Source: Petrolisthes cinctipes (lineage: Eukaryota; Arthropoda; Malacostraca; Decapoda; Porcellanidae). Taken from it: a DNA stretch of 64,000 bases. The position numbers were made by a program, and so were the translations under genes. The stretch is taken from the NCBI GenBank assembly GCA_033782935.1, contig JAWQEG010000497.1, positions 541,501 through 605,500 on the forward strand, read 5' to 3'. Of this stretch, positions 55,435-64,000 are shown piece after piece. The notes below the pieces were generated by a model. That model had not been told where the DNA came from. It searched no databases and saw only the letters and a list, made by a program, of their open reading frames with translations. The first letter of the stretch is position 1. Each line of letters begins with the position of its first letter.

Positions 55435-55760
55435 AGTGGTGACCCCCGGAGATTGCAGCCGACCCCCGGAGATTGCAGCCATCACCAACAAGTGGTGACC
55501 CCCGGAGATTGCAGCCGTCACCAACAAGTGGTGACCCCCGGAGATTGCAGCCGTCACCAACAAGTGGTGACCCCCGGAGATTGCAGCCGTCACCAACAAG
55601 TGGTGACCCCCGGAGATTGCAGCCGTCACCAACAAGTGGTGACCCCCGGAGAGTGCAGCTGTCACCAACAAGTGGTGACCCCCGGAGAGAGCAGCTGCAG
55701 CAATCACCAACAAGTGGTGACCCACGGAGAGTGCAGCTGCCGCGATCGCCAACAAGAGTG
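55435..55760 (+). repeat. 36-bp tandem array containing the primer-binding site
   Basis: The presumed primer-binding site TGGTGACCCCCGG starts at 55437, two bases after the LTR. The unit AAGTGGTGACCCCCGGAGAT then TGCAGCCGTCACCAAC occurs eight times plus degenerate remnants to about 55760. The last bases of the LTR (CACCAACA) are part of each unit. Confidence 0.9.
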
Positions 55761-56367
55761 GATCAAGCTGCAGTCTACAAGAACGCCTTTGCCCTGCAGT
55801 CACTATCAAGTAGTGACCTGGAGTGCTGCCGCTACCCTCCAATAGTCTACAAGAACGCCTTTGCCCTGCAGTCACCATCAAGAGGTGACTTGAGTTGCTA
55901 CCTCTCCTGTGCAGCTGTTGCTCCCGCCACAGTGCCACTGTCCATCCTATCTACATTATCGCTGCGAACCCTGAGGCATCACCAGTCCACAGCAGCCATC
56001 TGTAAGCCTCCAACTACGCCGTTGCTGCCTGCCATCCAACACCTATACACCACTGGTACTCACGGCAGTCTAGCTACCAGCAACAGTGCTTCACCTTGGA
56101 TTACAGTGCTTCACCTTGGATTACAGTGCTTCACCTTGGATTACAGTGCTTCACCTTGGATTACAGTGCTTCACCTTGGATTACAGTGCCTCACCCTGGA
56201 TTACAGTGTTTCACTCTGGACAGTGTATTGTCCTTTATTATTAGTGCCTTGTGTGTGAATTACAGTGCCAGTGTATTCAGCAGCATACTGATATAACCTG
56301 ACTAACGCAGCTGCCGTGATATCAGGTAACCCTCGTCAGCATTTACACCCTGAGTTCACTGACCAGT
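55761..56367 (+). other. Leader between primer-binding array and gag, with a 20-bp array
   Basis: A duplicated segment (CTACAAGAACGCCTTTGCCC at 55776 and 55848) is followed by a 20-base repeat, TTACAGTGCTTCACCTTGGA, in about seven copies (56082-56225). The long reading frames here begin at non-ATG codons and translate repeats, so coding is unlikely. Confidence 0.75.
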
Positions 56368-56694
56368 ATGTCTACTGAGGATCTCTCAAACTCAGGCAAC
56401 CACACTGCCACTGCAGTAGCCATGAGAGCCCCTGCTTTCTGCAACCCAGAAAATTCCCAAATTGCCCAGCTCGCCAATCTAATTTCCCAGCTTACAATGG
56501 AAGTCAGCAACCTGAAGAAACAAATCAACAACCACCCAAGTTCCCGACCCTCGACGCCAAACCGCCAACACCAGCGGTCACGTTCAAGGAGCACTTCAAA
56601 CTTCTGCTACTACCATCGCAGGTTTAGGGATAAGGCTCTCAAGTGTGAAAAGCCCTGCAGCTACATGGCGTCAAACAACAACGGCGAACATTAA
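56368..56694 (+). CDS. Gag-like protein, probably internally deleted
   Basis: This 108-residue frame begins [10 protein letters not shown]. It has a short N-terminus ending in [11 protein letters not shown], and then immediately a helical, coiled-coil-like segment ([20 protein letters not shown]). A basic, Arg/Ser-rich linker follows, and then a Cys/His cluster ([18 protein letters not shown]). In related Gypsy elements that Cys/His cluster closes a Gag of about 300 residues or more. The capsid region expected between the N-terminus and the coiled coil is missing here, with the frame kept. That deletion is inferred from family layout. The stop overlaps the pol frame by about 45 bases, and pol lies in the -1 frame relative to gag. 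Confidence 0.7.
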   Translation: MSTEDLSNSGNHTATAVAMRAPAFCNPENSQIAQLANLISQLTMEVSNLKKQINNHPSSRPSTPNRQHQRSRSRSTSNFCYYHRRFRDKALKCEKPCSYMASNNNGEH

Positions 56695-59600
56695 CGCAGC
56701 ATAATGTTTGCCATACTCAGTCTACGCTGCTCCACATCTTTGATCGCCGGTCCCATACCAAGTTCCTGGTAGACACCGGTGCCGACGTAAGTGTCCTCCC
56801 TGCTACAGCCAGCCAGCGGTCGCTACCTCCTTCTCTGCATCTCTACGCTGCTAATGGAACCAAGATACCTGTATACTCGTGGCAAACAGTGCATCTGGAT
56901 ATGAACCTTCGCCGCTCTTTTCAATGGACATTCTACGTAGGAGCAGTGTCACAAGCCATCCTTGGTGCTGATTTTCTCCGTCACTTCAACCTGATGGTAG
57001 ACGTAAGAGGACAAAAATTGGTCGACCCACTCACAGATATCTTTACAAATGCACAGCCAGCACCTGGTGACAGCACACACCTGTCTGCTATCAACCATTA
57101 CCACAAGTTTGCTGACCTCCTCAAGTCATTCCCTATGCTGACACAACCCTACTCATCCAGCATACCTGCCAAGCATCACGTGACTCATCATATAGAGACT
57201 ACCGGACCCCCAGTGCATGCCAAGGCCCGACGCTTAGCCCCTGAGCGTTATAAGAAAGCCAAAGCCGAGTTCGAATCTCTGATGAGTAAAGGCATTATAC
57301 GGCCCAGCAGCAGCAACTGGTCATCGGCTCTTCACATTGTTCCTAAGAAGACCGGAGACATACGACCTTGTGGTGACTACCGTGCCCTCAATTCACGCAC
57401 CGTGGAAGATAGATATCCTGTGCCCAACATTCAAGAGTTTACTTCCCAACTCTCAGGTTCCACTATCTTCTCTCGGATCGACCTTGTCAAAGCATTTCAT
57501 CAGATTCCAGTCCATCCCACTGACATCCCGAAGACGGCCATTATCACACCTTTTGGCATGTTTGAATACGTCCGGATGCCCTTTGGATTGCGGAACGCGG
57601 CACAAACGTTTCAACGCTTCATAGATGAGGTCCTTCGAGGTCTACCCTACTGTTTTGCCTACATAGATGACCTTCTCATTGCTAGTCCTGATGAAGCCAG
57701 CCACAAGCAACACCTCCGCCAAGTCCTCCAGAGACTGCAAGATTATGGCATCCAAATCAACACAGACAAGTCCGAACTCGGTGTGACATCCCTTGAGTTC
57801 CTAGGTCACACAGTCTCTCCAGCAGGCATTGCTCCACTTCCCTCAAAGTGCAAGTCCATCCAGCAGTTTCCCAGGCCATCTACCCAACGCCAGCTCAAGG
57901 AGTTCCTTGGGATGGTTAATTACTATAACCGCTTCATTCCACACTGCTCACTCCTGCTACGACCATTGTATGCCATGATTAAACCTTGCAAGAGAGGTCA
58001 ATCTGTTACCCTCGTCTGGACTGAAGAAGCGGAAGCGGCCTTCCTCTCAACAAAACAGGCCCTCAGCGACGCTGCCACGCTCTCTTTCCCTGCACCAGAC
58101 GCAGAAACTTCAATTGCTACAGACGCCTCAAACATTGGTGTTGGTGCCGTCCTACAACAGCGTGTCGGTACATACTGGAAGCCAATTGCCTTCTTTTCCA
58201 AGAAACTCACCTCGGCGGAGTCGAAGTATAGCGCCTATGACAGGGAGCTACTTGCCATCTTCAAAGCTGTCAAGCGTTTTCGCTACTTCATCGAGGGACG
58301 CAGTTTCCACATCTACACTGACCACAAGCCACTCACTACAGCATTCCTCAGATATAAGGAATCTTACACCCCACGACAAATGCGCCACATGGACTACATT
58401 GCCCAGTTTACTACGGATATACGATACGTCAAAGGTGCCGACAATGCCCCAGCTGATGCCCTCTCTCGAAACATCAGTACTGTAAAATCTTCTCCCATCG
58501 ACTATGCCACCATTGCTGCTGATCAAGTCGGTGACGCTGAGCTACAGCGACTGTTGGATAACCCTGCACTACAGATGAAGAAGATTACACTTCCAGACAC
58601 CCAGGTCACACTGTACGCTGACACCTCCACCGACACTCTCCGTCCATACATACCAGAAAAACATCGACACCAGCTCTTCAAGAAGTTACATGACCTCTCA
58701 CACCCTGGAATCCGTGCCTCGCACCAGATGATGTCTTCCCACTTCATATGGGAGGGCATAAATAAAGACGTCAGACACTGGGCACGCACATGTATACGCT
58801 GTCAAGCTTCCAAGGTCACACGCCATACACACTCTCCTGCAGCCACTTTTACGCCAGTCACCGAGAGATTTGACCATGTCCACATAGACCTCGTTGGCCC
58901 ACTTCCGTACTCCAATGGCTATCGATATTTACTCACCTGTGTGGACCGCTTCACACGCTGGCCTGAGGCAGTACCTCTCACCGACATCACCACGGATACT
59001 GTTGCACGTGCCTTCATCGCTACATGGGTGTCCAGGTTTGGTGTGCCTCTAAGCCTTACTTCTGACCGAGGTGGTCAGTTTGAGTCAGGCGTGTGGAATA
59101 AGGTCATGATACTCCTTGGCATCCGCCGATACAGGACCGCCAGCTATCACCCACAGGCCAACGGAACGGTCGAACGATTCCACCGCCAGCTGAAATCTTC
59201 CCTGGCAGCTTCAGCCCAGAGAGAAGATTGGTCAATAGCACTACCTCTTGTCCTCCTTGGCATCAGAACTTCACTCAAAACGGATCTGCACAACTCCTCT
59301 GCTGAGCTTGTATATGGTTCTACGCTCAGGCTCCCAGGTGAGCTTCTCTCTGCCACACCAGACCCCGAGCCTTGCAGCGTTCAGGACTTTGCAACACGCC
59401 TGAAAAATACCATGAAGTGCCTCCAGCCACTGCAGCCTCGTACGTCCAACTCGAAGACCTTCGTTCACCAGGACCTGGAAGCTTGCACACACGTCTTTGT
59501 TAGAGTTGATGCAGTCAAAAGGCCCCTTCAGCAGCCATATCAGGGCCCATTCCAAGTAGTTCGCAGGACGAGGAAGAACTTCACCATCGACAAACATGGT

Positions 59601-59756
59601 TCTCAAGAAGTTGTGGCCGTAGACCGGGTCAAGCCTGCTTATATCCTGAACCCGGACCAGATGCTGCAAGCAGTGCAAGTGACTGTTCCTCCAACACATG
59701 CTGGAAACAACAAACAACGACACACAAGAGTATCGTTCCTCCTTCCTCGAAACTAG
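56649..59756 (+). CDS. Gypsy Pol polyprotein: protease, RT, RNase H, integrase
   Basis: The frame is open from 56649, so the protein starts well before the GTG/Met codons near 56889 and is probably made by -1 frameshifting from gag or by reinitiation. The protease has [13 protein letters not shown] (Asp at 56772). RT shows [50 protein letters not shown] and YIDD at 57660-57671. RNase H has [29 protein letters not shown] and YTDHKPL. Integrase has the HPGIRASH...CIRC zinc finger, then catalytic Asp 58887-58889, Asp 59064-59066 and Glu 59172-59174, and a C-terminal [10 protein letters not shown] block. There are no stops or frameshifts. The stop at 59754-59756 touches the polypurine tract. Confidence 0.93.
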   Translation, partial: KALQLHGVKQQRRTLTQHNVCHTQSTLLHIFDRRSHTKFLVDTGADVSVLPATASQRSLPPSLHLYAANGTKIPVYSWQTVHLDMNLRRSFQWTFYVGAVSQAILGADFLRHFNLMVDVRGQKLVDPLTDIFTNAQPAPGDSTHLSAINHYHKFADLLKSFPMLTQPYSSSIPAKHHVTHHIETTGPPVHAKARRLAPERYKKAKAEFESLMSKGIIRPSSSNWSSALHIVPKKTGDIRPCGDYRALNSRTVEDRYPVPNIQEFTSQLSGSTIFSRIDLVKAFHQIPVHPTDIPKTAIITPFGMFEYVRMPFGLRNAAQTFQRFIDEVLRGLPYCFAYIDDLLIASPDEASHKQHLRQVLQRLQDYGIQINTDKSELGVTSLEFLGHTVSPAGIAPLPSKCKSIQQFPRPSTQRQLKEFLGMVNYYNRFIPHCSLLLRPLYAMIKPCKRGQSVTLVWTEEAEAAFLSTKQALSDAATLSFPAPDAETSIATDASNIGVGAVLQQRVGTYWKPIAFFSKKLTSAESKYSAYDRELLAIFKAVKRFRYFIEGRSFHIYTDHKPLTTAFLRYKESYTPRQMRHMDYIAQFTTDIRYVKGADNAPADALSRNISTVKSSPIDYATIAADQVGDAELQRLLDNPALQMKKITLPDTQVTLYADTSTDTLRPYIPEKHRHQLFKKLHDLSHPGIRASHQMMSSHFIWEGINKDVRHWARTCIRCQASKVTRHTHSPAATFTPVTERFDHVHIDLVGPLPYSNGYRYLLTCVDRFTRWPEAVPLTDITTDTVARAFIATWVSRFGVPLSLTSDRGGQFESGVWNKVMILLGIRRYRTASYHPQANGTVERFHRQLKSSLAASAQREDWSIALPLVLLGIRTSLKTDLHNSSAELVYGSTLRLPGELLSATPDPEPCSVQDFATRLKNTMKCLQPLQPRTSNSKTFVHQDLEACTHVFVRVDAVKRPLQQPYQGPFQVVRRTRKNFTIDKHGSQEVVAVDRVKPAYILNPDQMLQAVQVTVPPTHAGNNKQRHTRVSFLLPRN

Positions 59757-59764
59757 GGGGGGAG
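59755..59764 (+). promoter_or_regulatory. Polypurine tract
   Basis: AGGGGGGGAG lies three bases before the 3' LTR, where plus-strand priming is expected. Confidence 0.85.
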
Positions 59765-59767
59765 TAT

Positions 59768-60305
59768 TGTAGTGTACCATAATATAGGTCGATTTTCTTT
59801 GATTGAGTGTGTAACCATTCTCTAATTATCTACCAGCCTGTATTGTGATTCATTTACCATTACATTCCTTCATGCAGATAGCCTATGCAATTTCTTTCAG
59901 CATATTCTCTTTGCCATTTTGTGTAATATCATTGTCTGCTTACTCTTGCAAAATTTCATGTATACAACATATGTATTATACATTTAATACCATAACCAAA
60001 TACTCTTAGCTTTGTTAACGTCAAGTACGCAGAAAATTGTATATAGTGTAACTATTTTTTGACATTAAAAATAAGGAACTATTCACCGCATCTCTCTCTT
60101 CCTTGAGCACTTATCAAAGAGAGTTATAGACACTAACACTTCTTAAAGAGAGTTATAGACACTAACACTTCTTAAAGAGAGTTATAGACACTAGCTCCTG
60201 AGGCTGAGAAGTGTAGTGGAGAAACCCTGACAGTGGCCCTTACCACAGGAGCCTTCTTTAGGTAGCAGCACAACTTATAGTTGGTGGCTACACAACCCAC
60301 CAACA
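59768..60305 (+). repeat. 3' LTR
   Basis: 538 bases, two differences from the 5' LTR, TG...CA ends, followed by the CCAC duplication. Confidence 0.95.
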
Positions 60306-60332
60306 CCACTAATACTAACTATCCACTTTGAT

Positions 60333-60600
60333 TAAGGTGGTTATGACACTTGTTCCATACAAAAGGTTTGAATGACATTGATGGAACAAAGGCTCCGTAA
60401 ACCAACATCAGTGACGACATTCACGGAACAAAGATGGTTGGTATATTTATCTAAGGTCGCTCCAAGTACCACGAGTAAAATATATATTTTATTTATTTAC
60501 ATCAGTTAATAAAATGTAAATTATTGAGTTCATATTAGACAATAATTTTGTTTTTAAAATATTTTTGAATTACAACAAAATAATCACACAATAAACACTC
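60333..60600 (+). repeat. Dispersed repeat, copy 2 of a pair
   Basis: Matches 17860-18118. It starts about 27 bases after the Gypsy element, so that element inserted beside or just inside it. Confidence 0.6.
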
Positions 60601-60750
60601 CATAGAGAGAATAATATGTTGATATTTGACTGTTGACTGAGATGTGTTACCAAGAGTTGTCTCTATTATTACCACTTCTCTTAATCACTACTTCTCACCA
60701 TCATCACCACCATCACCTCTCTCCCACACCACCATCTTTTCCACCAACAG

Positions 60751-61143
60751 GAGGCGGTGGTAGAGTGGATAAAGTGATTGACTGTGAATGGCATGGGCCC
60801 TAGTTTGAACCCACCAGAAACGTCTGGGGTTTTTCAGAGGTGATCTGATGGGTCCAGCTGTTCGTCAAGTATCCTTTCTACGCCGACACGTCAAGAAAAT
60901 ACCCCCTACATCGTCGTCAACTCGCAACATACTGTAGAAGATGTCCGACCACATTCCAAAATGCTGTGAGCGACTGTAGCTGCTGCCCTCTCCTGATAGT
61001 GACGTGTAAAATAAAGTGTCGTCATCTAGTAAGGCAGAAGAGAAGCTACGGTACCAACATCACCACGAAGCTCCACTTTCTCATCTAGTGCGATACTCGC
61101 AAGAGTCACGGGCTACTGACAGCAAAAAGTTCCGAGGTTGAGG

Positions 61144-61177
<34 letters not shown>
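60751..61177 (+). mobile_element. tRNA-derived SINE
   Basis: The head carries a pol III A box (TGGTAGAGTGGA at 60758-60769) and a B box (GTTTGAACCC at 60803-60812). A body of about 330 bases with no ORF follows, and an A30 tail (61148-61177). Flanking CTCTCTCCCACACCACCA and CTCTCTCCAACACCACCA suggest a target duplication, though the region is CACCAT-rich. The parent tRNA was not identified. Confidence 0.8.
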
Positions 61178-61182
<5 letters not shown>

Positions 61183-61439
61183 ACCTCTCTCCAACACCAC
61201 CACTATCTCTCACCATCACCACCACCTCTTCACCATCACCACCACCACCTGTCCCTGTCCCAGCTGTCAGTCCACTAGTTTCATCTATGTTCAATGCATG
61301 TGTTATCGGAAGCTTGTTTGTTTGTTTGTTTGTCAATGTGTCCAAAAGAGTTATCCAAGAGTTAACACACACTCATATATAAATTCAAAACACACACACA
61401 CAAACTTAGATATACACATAAACAAACACAAAAAACACA

Positions 61440-61800
61440 ACCACCCACAGGAAGGGAATGGGAGAGAAGGGAATAAAAGAGGCGAAGGGAGGGATGGGAA
61501 GAGAAGGGAAGAAAAGAAGGGATGGGAAAAGAAGGGATGGGAAAAGATGGTATGGAAAGAGAAGAGAAGGGATGGGAAAGGAATGGCAAGGCAAGGAAGG
61601 GTAAAAAGAGATGAGAAGAGAAGAGAAGATAAGGGGAGGGAAGAGAGAAGATAAGAGAATAGAACGGAACAAAAGGAAGGGAAAGGATGGGATAGAAAGA
61701 GAAGGGGAGGGAAGGGAGAAGATAATAATATTGAACAAAACAGAACGGAAGGGAAAGGAAGGGATGGGAAGAGAAGATTAGGTAAGGTAAGAGATGGAGG
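61440..61800. repeat. Purine-rich low-complexity DNA
   Basis: GAAGGGATGGGAAAAGAAGG-type units repeat irregularly. The ORFs on both strands are translations of this. Confidence 0.85.
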
Positions 61801-61931
61801 GAAGCAACAGCTGTGGATGGGGACTTGTTGAGTGTATTGTATTAACATATGAAAGAAGGAAGATGGTAAGACAAACCAGAGTACAGTTATACTTCAGGCC
61901 ACAGACAGGGTTGAGTGAGGCAAGGAAGGTG

Positions 61932-62070
61932 GTAGGTGAGGAGGGGGTTGGAGATATAGGTGGGGAGGGGGTTGGAGATATAGGTGGGGAGGGGGTTGGA
62001 AATATAGGTGGGGAGGGGGTTGGAAATATAGGTAGGGAGAGGGTTGGAAATATAGGTAGGGAGAGAGTTG
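61932..62070. repeat. 24-bp minisatellite, about 6 copies
   Basis: The unit is GGTGGGGAGGGGGTTGGAGA then TATA. Substitutions accumulate towards the 3' end. Confidence 0.93.
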
Positions 62071-64000
62071 GTTAGGAGGAATCTGTATTCTTCCAACATG
62101 AAAAAAATACAGTCTCCTAAAGAAACCCTTAGTAATAATAATCCTTCCTCGAGTTGTAGTTAAGATGCTGCTTGAATGGTCTCGTGAAAGTCTGGGAAGG
62201 CTCATTTGTAAAGTTTGTAAAGTTAATTGTACGTTAAAGTAAATATTCCTGAGATAATTCTGGATTATATTCGTCACGGCGTCAGGGTGTGAGATGGAAT
62301 ATTTTCAATGTAGCCTTACCAGGAACATTCTTTGCACTGGAATGGCCTTAAATGTCATAGTGAAGCAAAGATGTTAAGAGATATAACTAACATAGAATCA
62401 TGGACATTTTGTACTGGACTTCCCAAAAAAATTCACAGTCAATCAATACTGTATTCCATAATTTACATTCCTTATTTATATTTCTTTATATTTCTTATAT
62501 ATATTAACAGATATGACAGGGATAGAATAAACTGCACACGAGATGGACAATAACACCCAAGCACAAATATATCAAAAGATGTAGCTAAGATAGAATCACA
62601 TCACCTGGGATGGATAAAAACACACAGATGCAAACAATTCTCTCCAATAAATAGTCAAGCAGGAAAAAAAAAGTGAGACTGAAAGAGAATAAAAAAAAAA
62701 AAAACACGGGATGAACAAAAAAACACACAGATGCAACAAATTTTACCCAAACCAATGAACAAAACAACACACAGATGCAACAGTTATACCCAAACTAAGA
62801 GTAATGTTGGTTCGGATGATGGGTCGTTTTGTAGACAGGAAACTGAGCGAGAACATTAACAAGGAAAGAGTAGGAGGCAAGGCACGCTTCCTTCCCAACA
62901 AGTCTTACTGAGGCAGGCCGTAACTCTCCTAATGCCAGCTGATGGAGCAAGTTAAGTTGGACCAAGTGGGTAGGTAGGTATAGTAAGTTGAGCACAAGGT
63001 GAGGTGGCTGGCTGGGTGAGGCAGAGTTAAATTCAAAGGTGAATGTGGAGTCACTACTCTGGCGTCTTTTACCACCACCACCACCACTGTGGTGTGATGA
63101 TGTTGTTGTTGTTGTTGTTGTGTGTGTGTGTGTGTAATAATTCAGTTGTTTCTAGTCTATTTAATCAACACAGAACAGATTCTCTTCTGCCTTAGGGTCT
63201 CAAGGAAGGCAATCCTACAACGCAGACATCATTCCTACCGCCACCTTGGATGGCTTACGATATGATAATCAAGGTTCCCTATTTACAGTCTACTCCACTG
63301 CCGAGTTCTTCACTCATCGTTGTCAATGTGTGTATCCCACAAAGTGTGAACCGCCAGTTTCAACTCTCTTATCCGAAACACTTGCCAGTATGAGTTTAAG
63401 GGAGGGTGTTGGGGAATGGGAGTGGTGCGGTGGTGTAGGGAAGCAGAGAAAGGGGGGATTGTAGAGGGGGGAGAGTAGAGAAGGATATAATACAAAACTA
63501 ACATATAAACTAACGGTATAAATGCTACTGCAAAACAAATATGACTTTTTTCACCAAGATCATGGTGGAAAGGAGAATCCCTTGTCACTGTGTGTGTTTT
63601 CAGTACTATGCACTCACAACAACAGTCACGTTGGTCAGGTAGTAAGGCAGCAGTTAGCCTCCGCTGTTGTCCATCATTATAAATGTTCAGCATCGGCTAG
63701 TGAAAACCAACACATCGTATAGTTATTATTATTACACGTTCTGCATGATAAAGTAACTAATAGTTACTTTACTTGAATTATAATATCTCGAGTGTGATGT
63801 CTGAACACGTAACATATTACCAGAACATGACACACAACCACACTTGACCATAATTGACTATAGGCTCGCCCCTAAATGTCTGTCATTGTAATATGTTTAT
63901 TAGTCTGTGACGATGATAACTTTTGTCAATAATAATATTTTCCAGATTATTTTAGTGTTATGGATAGTAGTAGTTGTGTATCGACAATTGTCATAGTAGT
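62071..64000. other. Non-coding DNA, no confident feature
   Basis: Contains a decayed duplication near 62540-62780 (ACACAGATGCAA recurs three times with A-rich spacers) and (TTG)n/(TG)n near 63100-63135. No recognisable gene or transposon end. Confidence 0.45.

Larger units (their letters stand above)
54897..60305 (+). mobile_element. Ty3/Gypsy LTR retrotransposon, young insertion
   Basis: Two 538-base LTRs flank a leader, a shortened gag, an intact pol and a polypurine tract. A 4-base direct repeat, CCAC, borders both sides (54893-54896 and 60306-60309). The pol order (protease, RT, RNase H, integrase) is that of Ty3/Gypsy. No env frame follows pol. Only two LTR differences were found, so the copy is recent. 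Confidence 0.95.

Noticed and set aside
55453..56258. Overlapping ORFs with SPTSGDPRR-type repeats in the Gypsy leader
   Set aside because: They start at non-ATG codons and follow the 36-bp and 20-bp arrays. A leader is a better explanation than a protein.
61148..61177. Poly(A) as evidence for a processed host pseudogene
   Set aside because: The sequence before it has pol III boxes and no coding remnant, which fits a SINE.

Overview
The window looks like repeat-rich nuclear DNA from an invertebrate, most likely an arthropod and perhaps a decapod crustacean. The evidence is the very high density of (GA)n, (CA)n, (AAT)n and longer tandem repeats, the mix of CR1-, L2- and I-type LINEs with a Gypsy LTR element and Tc1/mariner relatives, and the lack of any bacterial gene organisation. 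The organism assignment is inference. I found no convincing host protein-coding gene, tRNA or rRNA. Every ORF with recognisable domains belongs to a mobile element.

Layout. Bases 1-2,210: 3' part of a CR1-like LINE (+ strand, enters from outside the window). 2.4-11.9 kb: AT-rich DNA with microsatellites, short fold-back elements, MITEs and a TGACCT-rich minisatellite. 11.96-17.06 kb: a nearly complete but broken CR1-type LINE (- strand) with a zinc-finger/coiled-coil/esterase ORF1 and an endonuclease-RT ORF2. 17.1-22.3 kb: fold-back elements, a 20-copy 35-bp array inside one of them, a MITE and a possible solo LTR. 22.58-24.16 kb: a 5'-truncated L2-like LINE. 24.3-32.5 kb: tandem arrays of several ages, MITEs and a possible Harbinger remnant. 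32.7-34.7 kb: a 2-kb structure with almost identical 275-bp inverted ends that contains a Tc1-type transposase C-terminus. 35.18-40.86 kb: an I-clade LINE (- strand), nearly intact. 41-54 kb: fold-back elements, a 31-bp array, (AAT)n and about 3.4 kb of pyrimidine-rich DNA hiding a decayed tandem array. 54.15-54.36 kb: a run of small GC hairpins with UNCG-type loops. 54.90-60.31 kb: a young Gypsy LTR retrotransposon with two 538-bp LTRs, intact pol and collapsed gag. 60.75-61.18 kb: a tRNA-derived SINE. The remainder is low-complexity or unassigned.

The most unusual signals are four. (1) A family of roughly 20 short palindromic elements sharing GATTCCTCCAAA / TTTGGAGGAATC arms, spread over the window in two subfamilies. 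(2) Tandem amplification of the U5-end/primer-binding-site segment in the Gypsy element. (3) The UNCG hairpin series. (4) A 49-bp near-perfect palindrome inserted at a TA inside another fold-back element, whose other arm preserves the empty site. All alignments were made by eye, so boundaries are approximate unless stated.
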